Assembly: GCF_964340395.1 (NCBI RefSeq)
Contig: NC_135560.1
Span: 7,827,598-7,889,597 of the forward strand
Length of the DNA stretch: 62,000 nt
Source of the DNA: Glandiceps talaboti
Taxonomy: Eukaryota; Hemichordata; Enteropneusta; Spengelidae
Direction: 5' to 3'
The position numbers and the translations under genes are program-made. Of this stretch, positions 55,801-62,000 are shown piece after piece. Every line of letters starts with the position of its first letter. The first letter of the stretch is position 1. The notes beneath the pieces are model-generated. The model had not been told where the DNA came from and ran no database searches. It saw only the letters and a program-made list of their open reading frames with translations.

Positions 55801-56775
55801 AGTAAAGTGTAACTGTTCCCTAATCAAAGTAAAGTATAACTGTTCCCTAATCAAAGTAAAGTATAACTGTTCCCTAATCAAAGTAAAGTATAACTGTTCC
55901 CTAATCAAAGTAAAGTGTAACTGTTCTCCAATCAAAGTAAAGTGTAACTGTTCCCCAATCAAAGTAAAGTGTAACTGTTCCCTAATCAAAGTAAAGTGTA
56001 ACTGTTCCCCAATCAAAGTAACATATAACTGTTCCCCAATCAAAGTAAAGTGTAACTGTTCTCTAATCAAAGTAAAGTGTAACTGTTCTCCAATCAAAGT
56101 AAATTATAATTGTTCCCTAATCAAAGTAAAATATAACTGTTCCCTAATCAAAGTAAAGTATTACTGTTCCCAAATCAAAGTAAAGTGTAACTGTTCCCTA
56201 ATCAAAGTAAAGTGTAACTGTTCTCTAATCAAAGTAACATATAACTGTTCCCCAATCAAAGTAAGATATAACTGTTCCACAATCAAAGTAAAGTGTAATT
56301 GTTCCCTAATCAAAGTAAAGTGTAACTATTCCCTAATCAAAGTAAAGTGTAACTGTTCCCTAATCAAAGTAAAGTGTAACTGTTCCACAATCAAAGTTTA
56401 ACTATTCCCTAATCAAAGTAAAGTGTAACTGTTCCCTAATCAAAGTAAAGTATAACTGTTCCCTAATCAAAGTAAAGTATAACTGTTCTCCAATCAAAGT
56501 AAAGTATAACTGTTCCCTAATCAAAGTAAAGTGTAACTGTTCCACAATCAAAGTAACATATAACTGTTCTCCAATCAAAGTAAAGTGTAACTGTTCCCTA
56601 ATCAAAGTAAAGTGTAACTGTTCCCCAATCAAAGTAAAGTGTAACTGTTCCCTAATCAAAGTAAAGTGTAACCGTTCTCCAATCAAAGTGTGACTGTTGG
56701 CCAATCAAAGTAAAGTGTAACTGTTCCCCAATCAAAGTAAAATGTACTACATGTTCCCCAATCAAAGTGTATTAC
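52850..56775. repeat. 27-bp minisatellite, about 3.9 kb
   Basis: Roughly 140 tandem copies of CTGTTCCCTAATCAAAGTAA followed by AGTGTAA. Variants include CTCTAA or CCCCAA for CCCTAA, AACATATAA for AAGTGTAA, and in 53281-53860 units with an extra AAGTACAA. A 27-bp unit is nine codons, so several frames stay open on both strands and give spurious 9-residue repeat proteins. Each unit contains ATCAAAG, a TCF/LEF-type core. It begins and ends in decayed units (52763-52850; 56776-57000). Confidence 0.97.
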
Positions 56776-57033
56776 ATTTCCCATAAAAGGCTAAAGTATC
56801 ACTTTAAGTATAGCTGTTCCACCTATAAAAATGAAGTGCGATTGAATCCGTCACAACAGTTGTTCCACAATCAAAGTAAAGTATAACTGACCTCTGTAAA
56901 TATAGTATAGCTGTTCAATCATAACAGTAAACTATTGCTGTTCCCTTATTAAGGTAAGGTACAGCTGTTGCATCATAAACTAGTGATAACTGTCTAAAGG
57001 TAAAGTACTCCCACAATGTGAAGTATTAAGTAT

Positions 57034-57660
57034 AACTCATCCCCCTGTAAGATTAGTATAGTTGTACCTCCATGAAAGTAAAGTGTAGTTTACTGGTGTC
57101 TCCTCATAAAAGTATAGTTGTATAGTTATTCCATCTAATAAAAGTACTACAGGTGTTCTGTCAGAAAAGTGAAGTATAGCTGTTCCCCTAATTAATGTAT
57201 AACTGCCCCAATAAAAGATGTATAGATGTCTTCCCCCCCCCCTCCATAAAGGTGGTATAACTATTCTGGTACCCATAGGGATTCTAATCTATATCAATGC
57301 TTTGAGTACAATTAAAAATAACATGATGATACAAAACATATATTAACTCATCCCCCTGTAAGATTAGTATAGTTGTACCTCCATGAAAGTAAAGTGTAGT
57401 TTACTGGTGTCTCCTCATAAAAGTATAGTTGTATAGTTATTCCATCTAATAAAAGTACTACAGGTGTTCTGTCAGAAAAGTGAAGTATAGCTGTTCCCCT
57501 AATTAATGTATAACTGCCCCCAATAAAAGATGTATAGATGTCTTCCCCCCCCCCCTCCATAAAGGTGGTATAACTATTCTGGTACCCATAGGGATTCTAA
57601 TCTATATCAATGCTTTGAGTACAATTAAAAATAACATGATGATACAAAACATATATTAAC
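57034..57660. repeat. 311-bp tandem duplication
   Basis: Copies 57034-57344 and 57345-57660 are almost identical, differing by one or two indels in a poly-C run and CCCC/CCC. The internal sequence has decayed minisatellite motifs (GTATAGCTGTTCC), so this is an outgrowth of the neighbouring array. Confidence 0.95.
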
Positions 57661-59229
57661 AATAATTATATCCAAAAAAATCATCATTATATTAAAAATT
57701 GTAGACCGAGCTGCTTTTTTTCTTTGCGTAAGCTTAACAACCACCCAAAAATGGTTTGTGTTAGTCTTTACAGATATGGTTAGGAATATAGTTAAATTTA
57801 TTAGTATGGTTAATGGTTAATTGTTAGGGTAAGGGTTAGTGTTAGGTGCCTTAGACTAGAGGTGACCAAAGCATACGCAAAGGGACTGGGCAACAAAGTC
57901 TACCAAATAAATATAATGAAGATTTGTATGGGTTAGGTATTCTTCAATTGTAATGAAATGATAATAATGATATTCAAATTCTCGATAATTAGGACTAGCA
58001 ATTTGTATTTTATATGCAAATGCTCATCAAATATTCTCCATAATCAAATGAGTGGGAAGGCATTTGTTTTAGAAGTAGTTTTAGAATATAACAAGATGGC
58101 GCTAATTAGGTAACATTGTATCACAATTGCACTACTGAAACTAATTATGTCAACTGATATAACTGCAGAATTTAAAGTTGCACATGCTGGGGATTACATT
58201 TATTAGAATAATACCAATTAATCTCAATTCTTTTGACCCCCAACATCAATTGGTTAACATGTTGCTAGGAGTATGGTGGTTGTAGTGGTTATTTTACTCT
58301 TGTCCCCATTTTGTAATACAGCCATTAATGTGTCCTTTAAGACTCATTGGATACCCAAATAGATACACAAATCTGTCAGCCATTTTAGAGTGCAAGCCTC
58401 CTATGAGATATCACATTTTGTCACTAAATTTGCACATCACCTTTCACTGAACAGGTTATCAAATGGATTACCGCAGTCAAGAACCAGACGTATCAAATAT
58501 GCTGACAGTGTCTGGTCTGGGCTTAACTACAAGTCTTGTTTCTACCTTATCAACGTCCAATGGCACAGTCATGCATTACAGAGCTTTATGAGTTCACGTA
58601 AGTCCCTCATCTTCAGGTCAAGTCCACATAAAAGACAGTGGCCATGGCAGGGGATTAGGGCTTTGCTAAATAACCCCAAGAATAATTTAGAGACAGAATG
58701 TTTAAGGATACAGTAACAACGGTTTCCATAAATTATAAAATTTCTCAGAATTTACAATCAATGATTCCCTAACACCTATGTTCCCTATAGCATCAAATAC
58801 CAGGTAATCCACAAAATCTTCAAGCCAATTTGGCTTTTAAAATGAAATCTCAAAGATTGAAACCCCAGTAGCTGTAATCATTTTTCACTCTTTTTTTGTT
58901 TGTCAAACACGTTATTTGAGAGGGGGGTGGCAGCTATACTTGAGGGAACTTACTGACAACAGGCTGAATTTAGTAATTGTTTACTAATTGTTGTTGATAA
59001 ACAATCAGGGTATGGATTTGTTGAAAAATTATAAGTACATGCTTCACATGAAAGTTGACAATATGAACAAAAAATAATGAAATAAAAGTTGTTCATTTTA
59101 CAGCTTCTGGTTCTTACAAAGACTACCTCTACATGTATGTTCTACGTCACTCATTTATATTATGTTGTTGTTGGCACAAATGCTACATAGTCTTCCAAAT
59201 CACTTGGAGACTAATATTAAAGACTGTTT
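57661..59229. other. Unassigned sequence
   Basis: AT-rich with TTAGGGTTAG-like bits near 57830 that are not a telomeric array. A 108-codon plus-strand frame at 58390-58716 has no start context, domain or splice evidence that I can recognise. Confidence 0.5.
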
Positions 59230-59650
59230 ATTCTTACCATGTACCAAGACAAGCTGACCAACCCTGAAAGTAACTGGTAGACTTCTTCCTCTTCCTGGAC
59301 AACATTAACACTGTGGTGGATTGCAAAGAGTGTTCTTGGTCATGTAACTGGTAGTCTTGATTTCTTCCTCTTCTTGCACAATATTTACACCTTGTGGTGG
59401 ATTGCGGCAAGTGTTCTTGGTGATACAATTGTACATTGTAGTCTTGACTTCTTCCTCTTTCTGTACAACATTAATACTGCGGTGGATTGCGAAGAGTGTT
59501 CTTGGTGATGTAACTGGTAGTCGACTCCTTCGACTTCCTGCACAATATTTACACCTTGTGGTGGATTGCAACAAGTGTATTTGGTGATATAATGGTACAT
59601 TGTAGTTTTGACTTCTTCTTCCTTCTTTATAATGTTTATTCTGCTGTGGA
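59230..59650. repeat. Tandem repeat of about 80 bp in alternating variants
   Basis: Five units with GTGGTGGATTGC-AAGAGTGTTCTTGGTGA and GACTTCTTCCTCTT. Odd and even units differ, so the true period is about 170 bp. It lies just downstream of the predicted minus-strand stop at 59712, in what may be its 3' untranslated region; AATAAA on the minus strand at 59635-59640 would cleave near its edge. Confidence 0.8.
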
Positions 59651-59711
59651 CTTTGACATGTTCTTGGTGATGGATCCAGGTCTATGGTTGTATATCTGTT
59701 GCAATCTGTAG

Positions 59712-60284
59712 CTAATATTGGTCATACACGTAGTTCATACTTGAGGTGCTCTGGTCATGGGGATGTTGATGCCTACAATTCAAAAATCATTAACACCTAC
59801 ATATCAATGAATGCAGATATTAAGACATAACAAGTCATGTACATTCTAAAATAATGTGTACATTAATTAGGGGCATATAATGAGCAGAAGGGAAGTGGAC
59901 ACCAATAATTTTGGCAGCTGTGCACCATTGTTTATGAATGAATACATGTAAAAGTAATATGATCTCATGGTTTGTATGCATTCTTAATTTGACTAGTTGG
60001 TCATTGACAGCTCATTTTAATTTTTTTTAATCTATAAATAATAGTGACAATCATTGAATCAAATCAAAACCAACTATCGTAGAAAGCATAACAGGTGTTT
60101 CTAATAGAAACAGTGTGTGTTGATCACTTAAAACTAGACAAAGACTAGCACAGGTTTTGAAAGTAAGAAAGAGATCAGAAAATAAGTAAAACAACAATCT
60201 GCTCTAAATACCTTTTCATATAGTTGTAAAATATTGAATCCTGGCAGGCATTTATTATTGCACGTTTTGATTTTGTTGTGTTGT
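59712..60284 (-). CDS. Possible last two exons of an unrecognised minus-strand gene
   Basis: An exon at 60284-60212 follows a strong acceptor (CTCTCTCTTTCTACTCAG) and ends at AAAAG|GTATTT. A terminal exon at 59772-59712 follows TTGAATTGTAG. In the one frame where both stay open and phases agree (2 to 1), they read NTTKSKRAIINACQDSIFYN… then HQHPHDQSTSSMNYVYDQY and stop. AATAAA follows about 75 nt later on the minus strand. I recognise no family. The upstream part would lie to the right, perhaps beyond the window. Confidence 0.35.
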
Positions 60285-60554
60285 CTGAGTAGAAAGAGAG
60301 AGAAATATAGGTAATACATGTCATGGTCATGCTAAAACAATAAATTGATTCTAATCAATACACTATCCATGTGACTATCTCCAGATTACCATTCCGTCTT
60401 TAATGTTAGTTTATAGCTGATGAACATAATAGAGATCTTGTGTATAATCACCGATTGATCATCCAATATCTTCAAAATATCATGCTGCCCAGCTGGCGAT
60501 TTACACAAGATGAACACTTTGCAAAGCTGGATCGAGAGTGAAAACAACTCACCT

Positions 60555-60623
60555 TGCAGACAGCATTTTGCAACTCATCAACAAAGAATGTCACAGTGGT
60601 TTGTGAATAAAAAACAATAGTCT
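60555..60623 (-). CDS. Possible internal exon of the same minus-strand gene
   Basis: 69 bp between CTCTGCAG and a perfect donor CAAG|GTGAGT. Only one frame is open (TIVFYSQTTVTFFVDELQNA onward, 23 residues). It leaves in phase 0, which does not join directly to the exon at 60284, so a further exon would be needed or one of the calls is wrong. Confidence 0.3.
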
Positions 60624-62000
60624 GCAGAGCACTATGCAAATTATGATCAATACTTTGAGATTGATCATTATGGTAACTATAGTGTCTGGACAGCAGGAAA
60701 CAGTTAATGAAGTACTGTACTCAATTCAGTTCAAATGGAGCAACACTTGGATGGCTGCATTGCTAAACGAGAACAGAGAAATGGCTACAAATGTCGCAGA
60801 TATATCCATACTCCATCCCTTGCAATGTGACCAGTACTTCTCACTTTTCAATGTAAAATCTAATTGCATTGACAAAAAATAAACATGAAATTGGCAAAAA
60901 AGATATGGTGAAATAAATATGAATTTCACCGACCATGGAGCATGTTATCTTGGGTGTGTCAGATGAAAGTTCATGCCATGAACATTGAGACTGACATATA
61001 TAGGAAATATGACATTATCATTTCAATACATTGACAGTTGACATTGACGACACATCGGAAAGAGATGGCAATGTGACAAACTCTTTCAAACTGAATCGGG
61101 CACATTAGTTCATGTAACCCATCCATAACTTCACCAGTATGGTTACCCCCTCAATTTGTATAGCCTGGCCTGACGGATAACATATCTGGATATCAAATGC
61201 ATCATATTTTGATCAGTTTGAATAAACTTTTTTCATTGAAGTTCAATGGTAGAAGTGAGCAGAAGAACCACACATCACAGAGGCCAAAAAAGAAAATGCA
61301 ATGTACATTCTATGGTATCGGCAAGTTTTGACCAAACCATGGTGTACAGTCACAGCACCCTCTAATCAAATTCAATGCATCATTGATGTACAACAATATT
61401 TGTGACCCACAAAACCAACCAACAAATAGACAACCAACTACCGTAAATGCAGATAACAAACCAACTTAGAAATAAAAACAACCAACCACCTAAATAACCA
61501 ACCAACCGACAAACCAACCAACCAACAAAATGATAAAAAATCCAACTAAAAAAAATAATCAACCAACAAACAATAAAACCAGAGGGTGACATGATTAAAT
61601 AAACTGTGGGTCTGTCAGAACTCATTGATAAAATAGATTGTATTACATTTTCTTACTGGACTTCATGATGCTTGGTTCTTATGTACACTTGCATCAAAAA
61701 GGTGTACCCAAAGTGATCAACATCTGATGCATTTAATAATATATGTTGTCATTCAGGCTGTGCCATAAAGACTGGGGGTTTGACCATACTGGTGAAGTTG
61801 TGGAAGTTTTTTGAAGTGTTGTGCATGATTCAGTGTGAAAGAGTTTGTCATATATGTCTTCTTATTCTGACATGTCTTCGAAGGCAACTATCAAAGTATT
61901 GCCCCAATAATGCCCTACATCCAATGTATATCTGTCTCTATGTTCATGCCATTAACTTTCATCTGACACACTCAAAATAATATGCTACATGACTGGTGAA
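60624..62000. other. Unassigned right end
   Basis: No supportable exon seen. It contains an AACCAACCAAC-rich low-complexity stretch at 61410-61570, which makes an artefactual Trp/Leu-rich frame on the minus strand. Confidence 0.5.

Noticed and set aside
52837-56704. Series of 9-residue repeat proteins on both strands (SLIKVKCNC and IREQLHFTL types)
   Set aside because: The 27-bp minisatellite is a multiple of three, so frames stay open by arithmetic on both strands; no splice sites or promoters.
52850-56775. CRISPR-like array
   Set aside because: Units are contiguous with no unique spacers, in a eukaryotic intergenic region.
57820-57850. Telomere-like TTAGGGTTAG sequence
   Set aside because: Only a few irregular GGTTAG/TTAGGG-like bits, no array.
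59234-59600. Minus-strand repeat protein (CNPPQGVNIVQE-type units)
   Set aside because: Produced by a degenerate tandem repeat; frame shifts between units and no splice support.
61380-61625. Trp/Leu-rich membrane-like protein on minus strand
   Set aside because: Translation of an AACC-rich low-complexity stretch.

Overview
The window is animal nuclear DNA: AT-rich, with coding blocks split by GT–AG introns, very abundant CA/GT/CT microsatellites, inverted-repeat transposon remnants, tRNA-derived SINE-like sequence and a 3.9-kb minisatellite. There are no bacterial-style operons. The proteins (TIR domains joined to TPR-like, coiled-coil and RHIM-like parts) fit the expanded innate-immune repertoires of marine invertebrates such as amphioxus, hemichordates, brachiopods or molluscs. 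The sequence alone does not let me choose among these.

The core is a cluster of four TIR-domain genes in two divergent (head-to-head) pairs: gene 1 (minus, 1374-7010) with gene 2 (plus, 10944-20060), and gene 3 (minus, 31258-36944) with gene 4 (plus, 42542-43780). Genes 1 and 3 are large TIR + coiled-coil proteins, each with a RHIM-like amyloid motif (IQIGDYNAM, VQIGTGNVV). By following splice signals I find that both end in a tiny 38-bp exon of the same phase. It encodes a polybasic stretch followed by a CaaX box (KDCILQ-stop and KDCVIQ-stop), so both are predicted to be lipid-anchored. Gene 3 also has an N-terminal TPR region like that of TTC22. Gene 2 has a TIR, an acidic run and, in its last exons, three lysine-rich aromatic modules that resemble a MARCKS effector segment. 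Gene 4 is a minimal TIR protein behind twelve copies of a 15-residue Thr/Ser/His repeat. None of the four TIRs has glutamate at the NADase position, so they look like adaptors, not enzymes. The set resembles a TRIF(TICAM)-like TIR-to-RHIM signalling module, here attached to membranes in at least two different ways.

Layout: 1-1373 gene-free; 1374-7010 gene 1; 7011-10943 divergent spacer with a palindromic kappaB site and SINE-like repeats; 10944-20060 gene 2 (seven exons); 20061-31257 repeat-rich and gene-poor; 31258-36944 gene 3 (three coding exons); 36945-42541 divergent spacer with MITEs, a local duplication, a TATA box and a second kappaB-like site; 42542-43780 gene 4; 43781-52849 MITEs and dispersed repeats; 52850-56775 a 27-bp minisatellite; 57034-57660 a 311-bp tandem duplication; 59230-59650 a tandem repeat; 59712-60623 possible last exons of an unrecognised minus-strand gene. 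Most other open frames come from simple repeats.

All splice predictions were made by eye from consensus sites, phase continuity and paralogue comparison. They have not been checked against transcripts.
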